Source: Spinacia oleracea | Lineage: Eukaryota > Streptophyta > Magnoliopsida > Caryophyllales > Amaranthaceae | Assembly: GCF_020520425.1 (NCBI RefSeq) | Contig: NC_079491.1 | Span: forward strand, 1,550,001-1,614,000 | Direction: 5' to 3' | Length of the DNA: 64,000 bases | Part shown: positions 23,901 through 34,400 of the stretch, one piece after another | Numbering within the stretch: the stretch's first letter is position 1 | Layout: every line of letters begins with the position of its first letter | Notes under the pieces: model-generated | The model's database searches: none | Seen by the model: the letters and a program-made list of their open reading frames with translations, nothing else | Told to the model about the DNA's origin: nothing | Made by a program: the position numbers and the translations under genes

Positions 23901-26900
23901 GCTAGCGAAGTGGGTAGAGATGTGAAGAGACTAAGTGGGTAGGAGAAAAAGCTAGAGTCATTAGGCCTCGGGGTTATAAGTGGTGGTATTTAACTTAAGA
24001 ATAAGCACGGAGTTGGTATGTTTATTGAGGATCGGCTAGTAAACGATGTAGTTGAGGTCTACTGGAAGGGTGATTTCATTTGTGGTAGAGAGATTGTAGA
24101 TGATGTTAGTGTCTTTTCGTGTTAAGTAGGTATGAGGAGTATGGGAGGATTCAGACGAGGAATACAATGTATCTCCCAAAAAGAGAAGAAACATACTACC
24201 TTCATCTCTAAATAGTTGCACCATTTTGACTTTTGACAATTCCCTTACCATATTTTGATCGTAATTTTCTACTAATAAATAAATAAAAAATATTATTATG
24301 TAAAATGTTATTATGTTTATCTTGATGTTATATTAAATATATCAACTTTTTATAATTTTACTAATACATCATTATAAATATTGATGGCAAAGTTATGCGT
24401 TGGCAAACGTAAAAGTCAAAATGGTGCAACTATTTTGAAAAGAAGGAAGCATTGAGATTGTAGATCTAATGGACACGTGGGTACAAGTCTCCATGGTTTT
24501 GAAAGTGTTCATCGCGGATTTGTTATGGACTAAGGAAAGAAGGGAGAGGGGCCATTTAGGGTTTTGTGTAGTCATATGACTTTATTTTGGTTAACACGCG
24601 GTTTAACAAGTGTGAACCCCAATGGTCACATTTCAAAGTGGGACAAATGCAACTCAAAGAGGCTTTTGTAGGAAGAACAGGTAAGGGTAATTACCTTCTA
24701 GTTTTCGATGTTTGCGTTAAATCAAGTCTAAGACGTAATAGATTAGAATGTCATCGGAGGATTAAATGGTGAAGTTTTAAGCTAATGTTAAGGTTGATCG
24801 ATAGAATGGTGAAAGAAGCTAGTTGGGCTAAAGGTGGTCTCTAACTCTACTTAAAGATGAATGATATCAAAGGAGGTTTTGGGGGAATTTAAGGAGGTTT
24901 TGGTGAACAAAAGAGAATGCTTCTTGACCTCGAGAAAATTTAGAGATAAAGAAACTACCGACGGTAAAGGTAAGGATTTATATGAATAGCTAGGATAAGT
25001 TGGAAGAGACAAGTGATGATTGCAGACCTACCAAAGAATTTTTCATCATGCATCATTAAGGACAAATTGAATTTAAGTTTTGATGAGTTGTTTAATGGAA
25101 GTTAAGTGGGTGTTATTGGAGAGTGGAGACATCTCTATTGAGGATCAACTGGGTTTTATTGGGGAGGATAAGGATTCAAAAAATGAGGATAAGAATTTTT
25201 GTTTAGGATGATATCATTAAGGACAGATGAAATTAAAGTTTTAATGAGTTGTTTAATGGAAGTTAAGTCGGGGGGTTATCAGAGACTTCTCTATCGAGGA
25301 TCATCCGGAAGGTAATGCGGAGGATTCAAAGAATGAAGGTTTAAACGATATTGAAGATAAAGAAAATGAAGAAATAGGTTGGGCTTGATGGTATTCCTAT
25401 TGAGGTTTAGAGATGCCTATGGAAGGTTGATGTTGATTGGTTAATAAATCTATTCAACACGATTTGGAGGACGAACAAGATACGGCAATGTACTAATTTA
25501 TAAGAACAAAGGAGATACACAACTTTAGATTCATACCATGAAAATGTTGAAGAAAGTGATGCACCATAGATTAAGGAATTATGCTAGCATTTGAGAGAAT
25601 TAGTTTGGGTTCGGGTTTATGTCGTGATCATCCTTAGAATTCATCAATCTCGTGAGACAAATAATGGAGTATTATAAGGGGGGAAAAAGGATTTACACGT
25701 GGTATATTTGATTTTGAGAAGATGTATGACAAGATACCAAGATAGGTGCTATTGCAGAGAATGACGAAGAAGGGAATACCACTCAAGTATATTCACCTAG
25801 TCAATGATATGTATTGAGACGTGAAAGCAAAACTCGGGATTGCTGAGGAGTAACGTAGGGGTTTCTGTATTACGATTGGATGACACCAAGGATTTACTTA
25901 AAAAAAAATTCATGTCAGCAACAATTTTGGATGAAGTAATAACAACATTATCTAAGATGAGATGTTGTGGTGTTTGTTGTTTGAGACTGCTATTGTAACA
26001 GACAAATATTAAGTAAGTGAAGTCCCATTTTATTATTGGGAGGGGGCAGAGCAAGGATGTTGTGACAGTGGATCTTTGTCAGTGAATGTTTTAAGTATCT
26101 TGTATCAATTTTACTAAGGAATGAATTTACAGAGGTATGGAGATAATATTGCTCAATTTGTAACTCAAGAGTTAACTCCTAATATTAAGTTTAGGTCTCT
26201 CAAATAGAGCAGCAATTTGTTAGCTGTGCTATTGTATCGTGCTTCTTAGGTCAAAGGGAAAATTCTATTGGGTGACAACAATGTTTTTTTTTTTTTTATC
26301 ATAATATGGAAGGATGAAGGGTATGGCCTGACTGTGAGGCTTGCACTGTTATTCACAGGGGACTTGGGAAGCATTCTCTGGATTGTAGTTTGCATAGTTT
26401 GAAGTGTTTGCACCGCAGTTCTGAACTGATGTGAATATGTGATTCTTTTCTCGCTGACAATAAGCTAGAAAAAAGTGATGTTAATCAAGTCAATGAGCTC
26501 TGCTTTTGGTTCCTATGCCAATTTGAGGGCTATTTTATTTCATTTCCTTAAGTCTATGTTTCTGTTAAACAATTATGCATTTCATACCTCTGATCTTGTC
26601 CCAATTAGTAATCATCCCTCCTCTCTATTGGCTTATGCTTGTTTGTAGTTATGTACTGTGTGACTGTGTCATATGTCCCTTGTTATTGACGATCTAACTA
26701 GTAGAGATTCTGCTTTATATAATTTTATGTATCTCAGCCTAGCCAAATGAGCGGGATTGGGAGCAATTCCAAGGCATCAGCTAAAAAGCCATCTGGTGGT
26801 CAGAAGAAGCCACTTGATGCACATGCTACTACTTCACCCCCTCTGCCAAGGTGAACTTAAGATTTGAGAGTGATTTTCGTAGCTCTGATTACATCTTAAG

Positions 26901-29531
26901 TCTATTATGATTGTTTAAAAACATTCTTGCCTTCATGACCTTGCAGTAAGAAGCAGAAAGTTTCCGGGGGATTTTCTGATCAAAGCATTGAACATCTTAA
27001 TGATGTTACTGCCGTCAGTGGGGTTAATCTTCGGGTATGGTGTTTATCTCCATTTCTGCTTCGTTTTTCTGCTCCCAAAGTTGGATTTTGCCTGGAATCT
27101 CTCCACTGTTTATTCAAATTGTTATATGGTGTGATTTTATAGGAAGAGGAGGAGCAGTTATTTTCTGTTCCCAAGGATGATAGTAGAGTTTCAGAGGCGT
27201 CTCGTAAGGCTGTTCAAGAAGAAGAAGACAGACTACTTCTGCAAAAGTTTCCACTCAAGAAGAAGTTGGCACAAATAAGTTAATATTCGATTATCTTTTT
27301 TAGTTTTCTAACTGTTGGTTATTTAAGGGGTAAAGTTATATTATGTTTTTCTTTACTGTGTTCGACAGTGATGAAATGCGGATTAACGAACTTGAGCAAT
27401 GATGTGGAGCGGTGCCTCTCATTAGTAAGATTTCAACTGCTTCATCCTTCTGTTTCTCCCATGCTTATACGGTTATACCTTTAAACGTTGCATCTTTAGT
27501 GTGTAGAGGAAAGAATGCGTGCGTTGATAAGCAGTCTGATCAGAGTTTCAAAACAGGTATTGTTTCTCTTTTCTTTCTACTGATTGAAATAACAATTTTT
27601 TTTATCTGCTTGCTGAGTTTAAAAAGAACTCATGATTTCAACAGAGGGCTGACTCTGAAAAGTCAAGGCACGCTACTGTTGTCACTTCCGATGTTCGTGA
27701 ACAAATATTGGCGATTAACCGAAAAGCCAGAGAAGAATGGGATAAGAAACAAGCAGAAGTTGAGAAACTTCGTAAACAAAATGAAGTGTGTAATTTCACT
27801 GTGCTTGCTTTGAATATACGTTCTTTTTTGTTTTCCCCATGAGGTGATCATGTATTTTAGGATTTTTTGTCATTTAACACCTTTAATAAATCAGTTTTTG
27901 TAATTTAACACCTTAGTTAATTTTTATTATATATAAACACCTTAAAAAACAAAAAAATAGAAATCGACACCATTTAACGATTTTCGTTAGGGAAAACGTT
28001 GGTTTTAAGTCTATGCTATAGTTCCAAACAATAATAAGGAGTTGTCTACCATCAAATCATTCCTTGGTAACTATAGCATAGTTAAAAACCAACCTTTTTC
28101 CTAAGGGAAATCGTCAATTGGTGTCGATTTCTAATTTTTTTTGTTTTTTAAGGTGTTATTTCTATTTTTGTTTTTTGTTTTTTAAGGTATTAAATTACAA
28201 AAACTGGTTTTTTTAAGGTGTTAAATAACAAAAAATCCTGTATTTTATGATTGGGATTAATGCATTTATGTGTTCATAGCAGCCTGATGGCAGTGCTGTA
28301 GTTGATGCTGACAAGGAAAAAGATGAAGGACGTTCGAAATCACTGAAGGTATAATTATAACTGATTAAATTTTACGGAGTACATTATTCAACCATTGAAA
28401 AGTTATTATAGCAAGTCTCGCGTTATATTCTTGTGTACAGATGCCAGTGAACAAAGAGGAGGATGACAAAATGCGCACTACAGCAGCAAATGTAGCTGCC
28501 AGAGCTGCTGTTGGAGGGGATGACATGCTATCAAAATGGCAGCTTATGGCACAAACAGCTCGCCAAAAGCGTGAAGGTGGGCCCGACATTGCAACAACTA
28601 GTTCTCAGACGGGTAAAGATGTATCCAATAAGCAATCCACAACGTCTGTTGGGAATGTTCGGGAAACTCGAGGAACTGGAAAAAGGGATCTGTCAACTCC
28701 TGCTTCTGGTAATGAGTTTTAAATATATACTTATATTTGATTTCTTGATTGGAATGAGTTTGAAATATATATTTGATTTCTTGATTGGAATGAGTTCTAC
28801 TTGTTACCTAAATAGTAGATCAACTTTATTAATAGAAAACGCCCTAATAGTGGACATGGAGTTCTTTGACCTTTCACTTGGTTCTCCTGAATGCCATATC
28901 CATTACCATCCCCATTTACTACCCCATGCCCAGCCTCAGAAGAAAAAGAAATATGTAGAAAAAAGTAAAGATTGCCATGGGCCTAAACAGGCCCGGCCCA
29001 CGCCAAGCCCACTTTGCATCATGCCGGGCCGGACCGAAAAGTTCAAAACAGGCCCAGGCCCACAGACTGTTGTGCCGGGCCAGGCCATCGTGCCCTATAC
29101 CTAATACTAAATTTAGTGTGTTTTGTCGTGCCGGGTCGAGTCGTGCCGTGCCGTGCCTTGTCGTGCTTTTTCCAAAACAATGCGGCCCAGGCTCGCCCCG
29201 AGACTTCGTGCTCATGACGGGTCATGCTTTTTTCGCCCCTGTGCCGGGCCGGGCCTCGGGTTGGCCCGCCCCACAACCATCTTTAGAAAAAAGGGTTGGG
29301 TTTTGGGAGAAGAAAAAAACTCGTTTGAACGTGTGAACCTTGTTTCTCATTGTAGGTGTTGCGAGACAAGGCGGCGGTGGAAGCCAAGTTACCGTGCCAC
29401 CTCCCAGAGTAGTTCCTCGTATCTCCGTCAAGGATGTGATTGCTGTGCTGGAAAAAGAACCCCAGATGGCAAAATCCACTATAATATACCGACTTTACGA
29501 CAAAATGCATGCCGATCCTGCATCTGAGTGA
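20977..29531 (+). CDS. TAF4: Transcription initiation factor TFIID subunit 4 (TAF4); 14 exons, 927 aa
   Basis: Exons: 20977-21015, 21116-21221, 21676-22223, 22344-22439, 22526-23416, 26738-26850, 26947-27034, 27143-27278, 27369-27424, 27500-27556, 27645-27785, 28280-28348, 28441-28708, 29356-29531. All joins keep frame. It starts [20 protein letters not shown], as in plant TAF4. An RST domain (RCD1-SRO-TAF4; about residues 202-263) spans exons 3-4, with [21 protein letters not shown] Gln/Ser/Pro-rich middle follows. The conserved C-terminal TAF4 domain (about residue 628 on) has the histone-fold segment [15 protein letters not shown], then [20 protein letters not shown], and ends near [23 protein letters not shown]4 pairs with TAF12 in TFIID and supports RNA polymerase II initiation in the nucleus. 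The exon 8 donor (A|GTTAAT) is weak but needed for frame. Intron 5 (3.3 kb) holds a dead LINE. A second locus of this family (TAF4b) exists in Arabidopsis; which orthologue this is I cannot say. Confidence 0.9.
23690..25890 (+). mobile_element. Degenerate RTE-like LINE in TAF4 intron 5
   Basis: Scattered frames match a non-LTR element. An endonuclease-like stretch near 24000-24060 reads [21 protein letters not shown] later endonuclease part at 24587-24680 reads [20 protein letters not shown] (compare the usual 'NTWFKKRDEHLVTYKSG'). A reverse-transcriptase segment near 25630-25745 has [17 protein letters not shown] and [12 protein letters not shown]. The order is endonuclease then RT, on the plus strand. 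Many frameshifts and stops show it is dead. A MITE (24197-24449) is inserted in it. Clade assignment is from remembered plant RTE-type sequences and is less certain than LINE identity. Confidence 0.65.
24197..24449. mobile_element. Stowaway-like MITE nested in the LINE
   Basis: Inverted ends of about 30 bp: AAATAGTTGCACCATTTTGA on the left, and its complement-like TCAAAATGGTGCAACTATTT on the right. The interior is AT-rich and non-coding. It splits the endonuclease part of the LINE, so it arrived later. Confidence 0.75.
27860..28238. mobile_element. Mutator-like MITE with perfect 9-bp target duplication (TAF4 intron 11)
   Basis: The left end GGATTTTTTGTCATTTAACA and the right end TGTTAAATAACAAAAAATCC differ by one base over about 22. 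The inverted homology continues inward (AACTATAGCATAGTT-type and ATTGGTGTCGATTTCTA-type segments), so nearly the whole 379 bp can fold back. TGTATTTTA flanks both sides exactly (27851-27859 and 28239-28247). A 9-bp duplication is the Mutator superfamily signature. Confidence 0.88.
28966..29285. mobile_element. GC-rich hAT-type miniature element, copy 2 (TAF4 intron 13), perfect 8-bp TSD
   Basis: The element starts TAAAGATTGCC and ends ACCATCTTTA. GAAAAAAG flanks it exactly on both sides (28958-28965 and 29286-29293), the 8-bp duplication of hAT elements. The interior is full of GGCCC/GGGCC and GTCGTGCCGTGCC motifs and carries the family landmarks (CCCACGCCAAGCCCAC, AATACTAAATTTAGTGTG, GACTTCGTGCTCATG). 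It is non-coding, and the open frames here are compositional. Confidence 0.85.
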
Positions 29532-30898
29532 AAAGGGAAGGACATTATAAGCTTCATGGTATATTCTGTTGGAGCTTCAACCATGAAGTTTTATTCATAC
29601 ATTTCTGGTTTACTGGCTAATCACACTAATAATCATAGATAGTTAGTTATACGTACCTTTATTTTTCGGTATGCCCTTCAATTTCTTGTAAATCTGAAGT
29701 GTCTTTGCCCTTTGTTAGGGTATAATAGTAAGGGTAATCTGAAGTGTCTTTGCCCTTTGTTAGGGTTTGGTAGTTTTATAAAGTTTCTGAACTTTTTCTT
29801 GTACTTTTATAATCTGATCTAAATTGAAGATTCTGTTAACCTCGTGTTGATCTTCGAAGTCGTATTAAGTTTGCTTGGCTTTGGTTTCTTTTAGCATACT
29901 GGTAGAATAATATTATTGACAGTATTTCTGAAGAAAAGTAACAGTATTATTATTCATTTTCTGAGGTACAGCAATGTGCTACCTCATAATGTAATTGTAG
30001 TATTATAATTCATTTTCTGAGGTATAGCAATGTGCTACCTCAAATTGTTATTGAATTGTTAAGACATTTGATGAAATTGTTATTGAATTGTTAAGACATT
30101 TGATGAAATTGTTATTGAATTGTTAAGACATTTGATGAAATTGTTATTGAATTGTTAAGACATTTGATGAAATTGTTTTTGAATTGTGAAGACATTTGAT
30201 GAAATTGTTTTTGGATTGTGAAGGCATTTGATGAAATTGTTTTTGAATTGTTAAGACATTTGATGAAATTGTTTTTGAATGAATCTGGCATTGATAAAAT
30301 CCTGCTCCATGAGTGTAGTAGACTAGTAGTATAGTTGCTAGCTGAAGAGTCAAGACAACCTTTTCCAAACACTTACCTACCGGATCAATTACTCCATACA
30401 AATTTGAGACATCGGTAGACTGATTAGCATGCGTAAATTATATTTCCAGGAATATCTCCAATTTTTTACTTGTATAGAAACTATTTTCAATTTTTACTGA
30501 ATTAAAAGGAATATTTAATTTAAGAATTCTCCAATTACTTGCCAATCACGGTTTCATGTTATCATTGCAAAAAAAATCTAACTAAATGTGAAGTTATTAA
30601 TGTAGTAACCCGAGGATCACCCGAGTCCAAAAAACTAGTTATACCTTATAACCGGTTGTATTATAGACTTGCAATACTCCTTCCTGAGGATTTCTAAATG
30701 TCAAGTGGCTTTGTGACCAAATTGAACACAATTCACCTAATATAATCTCTTTCAAGTATCAACGCAGAGTATTTAAGGTTCAAATGTTCAATAGCACCAA
30801 GTGATTCTTATTGATAGTACTAACTAGTAGTGTATTTAAATAACACACTAATTCAGTACCAATAGCAAATTAATTAGTATCAATACGAGTTACTCAAG
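29532..30898. other. TAF4 3'UTR and intergenic DNA with local repeats
   Basis: No coding region. Short direct duplications occur at 29698-29770 (AATCTGAAGTGTCTTTGCCC twice) and 29943-30048 (CATTTTCTGAGGTA..GCAATGTGCTACCTCA twice). These precede a 32-bp minisatellite. Beyond it, 30300-30898 is AT-rich with nothing I can name. Confidence 0.6.
30043..30285 (+). repeat. 32-bp minisatellite, about 7.5 units
   Basis: Contiguous units of AATTGTTATTGAATTGTTAA plus GACATTTGATGA. The first four are near-identical, and the last three and the partial unit carry shared changes (GTTTTTG, GTGAAG). There are no spacers, so it is a tandem repeat and not a CRISPR-like array. Confidence 0.92.
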
Positions 30899-31010
30899 AG
30901 TGATGGATAGCTCAGTTGGTTAGAGCTTTTATCCCGATTTCAGGTGATCCTGAGATCAATTCTAATTGCGTTCATTTTGAACACGTATCATTTTTGACAA
31001 AAACTTTCTT
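30898..31010 (+). mobile_element. tRNA-derived SINE-like head
   Basis: A box-A-like TAGCTCAGTTGGTTAGAGC (30908-30926) and a box-B-like GATCAATTC (30954-30962, matching GWTCRANNC) stand at tRNA-like spacing. The body does not form a proper acceptor stem or anticodon arm, so a functional tRNA is unlikely. The 3' end and target duplication are unclear. Confidence 0.5.
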
Positions 31011-31422
31011 ATCCCACATTCCCTATTTATTTACCTCATTTCCATTTTGATCCGTGCCTAAAACATTGGCCATTACTTACACACATACACACACATAAAA
31101 AAAAAAAAATAGCCCATATATCCTTCATTTCTTCTCCATTAACTAAAGACCAAAATATAAAGACCAAAATCTTCCATGGATCAACCCAGAAATTCCACGA
31201 TTCCTATTGACCTGACGCAGATAATTTTCTGAGTCCACACTCATAGCCATGCTCTATTTCCCAGTGCCTTTCCCAAATCCTTCATCGTTAAGATTGAGGG
31301 AATTGCTAAAACCTGGGATTTTTGTTAATAAGATATTTTCTGGGTAAAATATAATTCGATTCCAATATTTTTCAACAAAATAAACACAGTAGATAGATAG
31401 TAATTGAATATTTGAAAGCAAT

Positions 31423-34400
31423 ATGGGTCAAAAAATCTCAAAAGATGAATTGGTTTATCAGCAAGTGATTGGGAGTAATATTGATGCAATTAAAGCTCTT
31501 TGCACTGAAGGTGCTCGACTTGAGGTAATCATAACTCAATGTTGTGATTATAATTCTGGGTTGCATTTCTGATTATGAATGGATTGAGTATTTGTTTGTC
31601 TTACAATTTTATGGATACAATTTATTGGTTTTATTCTGATTCAAGTATAATTTGTCTTTTAATCTTATGGTTGTTATTTTGATTTTGAGTTTTATTGGAT
31701 TGAGTATAGTTTATCTTTTGATGGTGTGATTATAATTTCTGGGTTGAAACTAGTGGATTGATAAAGAAGGGAAAACTCCATTGATAGTGGCTTCTATGGA
31801 TCCTAGACTTTATGTTGTGGCCAAGACTTTGATTGAATTGGGTGCAAATGTTAATGCGTATCGCCCTGGTAAGTTTTTTTTTCCCCATTAGTTCTTTGCA
31901 CGTAAGAGTTGCTTTAGCTTTGCTAGAATGAGTTTATTATGTGTATAGAGAACCACAAAGGGTGGTAATTTATCCCAAATCTTGGGTACACTACTGGAAA
32001 CTTTAACCAACTAAGCTAGTTGGCATCAATGGCGAATCTAGAGTTTGTTTGAAGTGAATTCAAGTCAATAGAAATGGTAAACATATTGTATATTATATAA
32101 ATATGACACTATATTATAAATATTGAACATATATATTGTATATAGGTACATGTATTGACCCTCTAAAATTGGTAGATTACATTTGAACTCATATGTTATT
32201 TCGCATTTTAACTTGATTCAACAAGGCCTTGTATATTCATGTTTAAGTGTTTAAAAGATATTTAGAGGACTAAGTGGGGTCAATAAACCCCTCTTTTTTG
32301 AGCATAACTCCGCCCCTGCTTGGCATCTACATATTGACGCGTCTTAGGATCAAGTTTGATCGAGTAAGTCATGCTTATGTTAGCATAAGTTGAGTGATAA
32401 TGGGGCTCCTTGGGTGTTCTTGTATATACTGATTTATTAACTCCAGATTTTAATAGGACTTTGTAGGTCAAATTCCAATTGCAAAAAGTATTACTTGTTA
32501 TCTGTGTGCTGCATTACGTAATACGTTGCTTGTTAGCCAGTCATGTACATAGATTTTTGGGAGTTTGTAATGAGCCAAATTGTAGGACCCCCTTCCCTGG
32601 TCATATGGGAATAATACTCCGTAGACTATTATAATGGAAGCTTGGGATTGGCGTGGCAGTAAGTTGACAGTTCATTTGGATTGAGTACTAGAAAAAAAAA
32701 TATCAAAACTATGCTTTTGTGATCGAGTTAGTGTGAATTTGCAGTGAAGCAGATTTTTATGGAATGTAAATAAGTATCCTTTGAATCAGATTCGAGGAAA
32801 TGCATTTTCTATGAGATTTCAAAGAGAAAATAGATTAGCAAAAAGAACTAAAAGTTGTGGAAAATAGATTAGAAACTGTGAAAGCATCTATATGTTTCTT
32901 ATGATTTAAGAATTTATTTCTGTGAGGCTTTTCTTTTCCTTGTTCTTAAATGTTTCCAATTTCATATTAGGGAGTCATGCGGGTACACCTTTGCATCATG
33001 CTGCGAAGAGAGGTCTGGACCACACTGTTAAGTTGCTTCTCTTGCATGGAGGTAAATATCAAGGTTCTAGATTGTGTTTAGGAGACTTGAGTAAGTCAAG
33101 TGTATGGAATGTCAGTGACGTCACATAAATGATGGGCTCTGTTGAATAAAATTGCAGCTAATCCTTTTGCGAGAAATGATGATTGTCAAACACCGTTAGA
33201 TTTAGCGAGAACAAAGGGGTACTGCAATGTTGTTCGTACAATTGAGGTGCTTTTTTCCCTTATTTATATGAAACATAGACACGATATTTAGAGATATACT
33301 GCTAATTTGCTAAATATGGTTATAATTTAGGCACACATATGCTACTTCTCTAGTGATGTACGTGAGGTTCTGGCGGTCCCAGGCTTCCTCGGGTCTTTGG
33401 TGCCGCAACGATTAGCAAGGAGGAGCTCAAAGTAATGCCTCCTTGCCAGTTTGCACTTTGCATGTTTCATCTAGAGATATCCTCTCTATCTATTTTGTTA
33501 AAGGGTATTGATAGATGAATGTATTCTTCAAGTTGTACTATGTATTTCTCTGACCTATTTCCCATCTTTTCCAGGAAGTGTTGGGTAGTCGTTGTTCCTT
33601 GCGGTCTCCCTAATACAAGGGGGCCTCTGAAATTGGAGCTGGTTGTGTATTCTAGTGCACAGGTATGTAACATATGACTGAGTCTTACACTCTTACCTGG
33701 ATATTTGTTTGAAACTATAGGCTATGTTTCTGCAGATTATATTCGATTTTCGCCATCCTTGAGAATCTGAGGGTTCTGATTTTGGACTTTTTTAAATACG
33801 TAGTAATAGTTTTCTACTTTATTCCATGAGAGCCTTTCTTGTTCTGCTTGACTGAGGTTCGAAAACAAACTAACAAAGAACAAAAGGCTTGGCTAACATT
33901 CTGTTACTCTGGCAATTATACTTGGTAAATGGGTTGTCACGATTGGGTTCAATTCTTATTAATTTGATTTTGGTCATATCGAACTGATTAATAATTCATC
34001 TCGTCATCAGTTACTTCATTTTAGGTCATTGTGATTTGATGTCAGTTGGCTTGTTATGCAAAAGTCTGAATGTATAATTAATATTTGTCAAGTTAATTAC
34101 TTAATTCAGTCGGTTATGTTTAGATTGGTAAATTCTGATATTGTGTATAATTCAAGAATGATTCTGGGTAATTTAAATCAGGTAAATGAGTATTTTGCTT
34201 GGTCTTGGCAGTAGGCACTATCGAAGAATCTGTATCTTTCTTTTTCTCCTTGACCCTTCAATGTTTATCAGACAAGAATTTTTCTTCTTCCCGTTTTCGA
34301 ATAAAAGGGAACAAAACAGGAAAAAAGGAACAGAAGAACTCCAGGAAGACATATCTGGTCTTTATTAGGAAGCCTTTTCGAGGACAATAAAGTGATAAAC

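Noticed and set aside
28511-29336. Open frames of 119-197 residues across TAF4 intron 13
   Set aside because: They cover exon 13 in a wrong frame or the GC-rich hAT-type element; TAF4 splicing explains the region better.
30043-30285. CRISPR-like spacing of 32-bp repeats
   Set aside because: The units are contiguous with no unique spacers, and the genome is a plant; it is a minisatellite.
30898-30975. A true tRNA gene
   Set aside because: Boxes A and B are present but no acceptor stem pairing or anticodon arm is seen.
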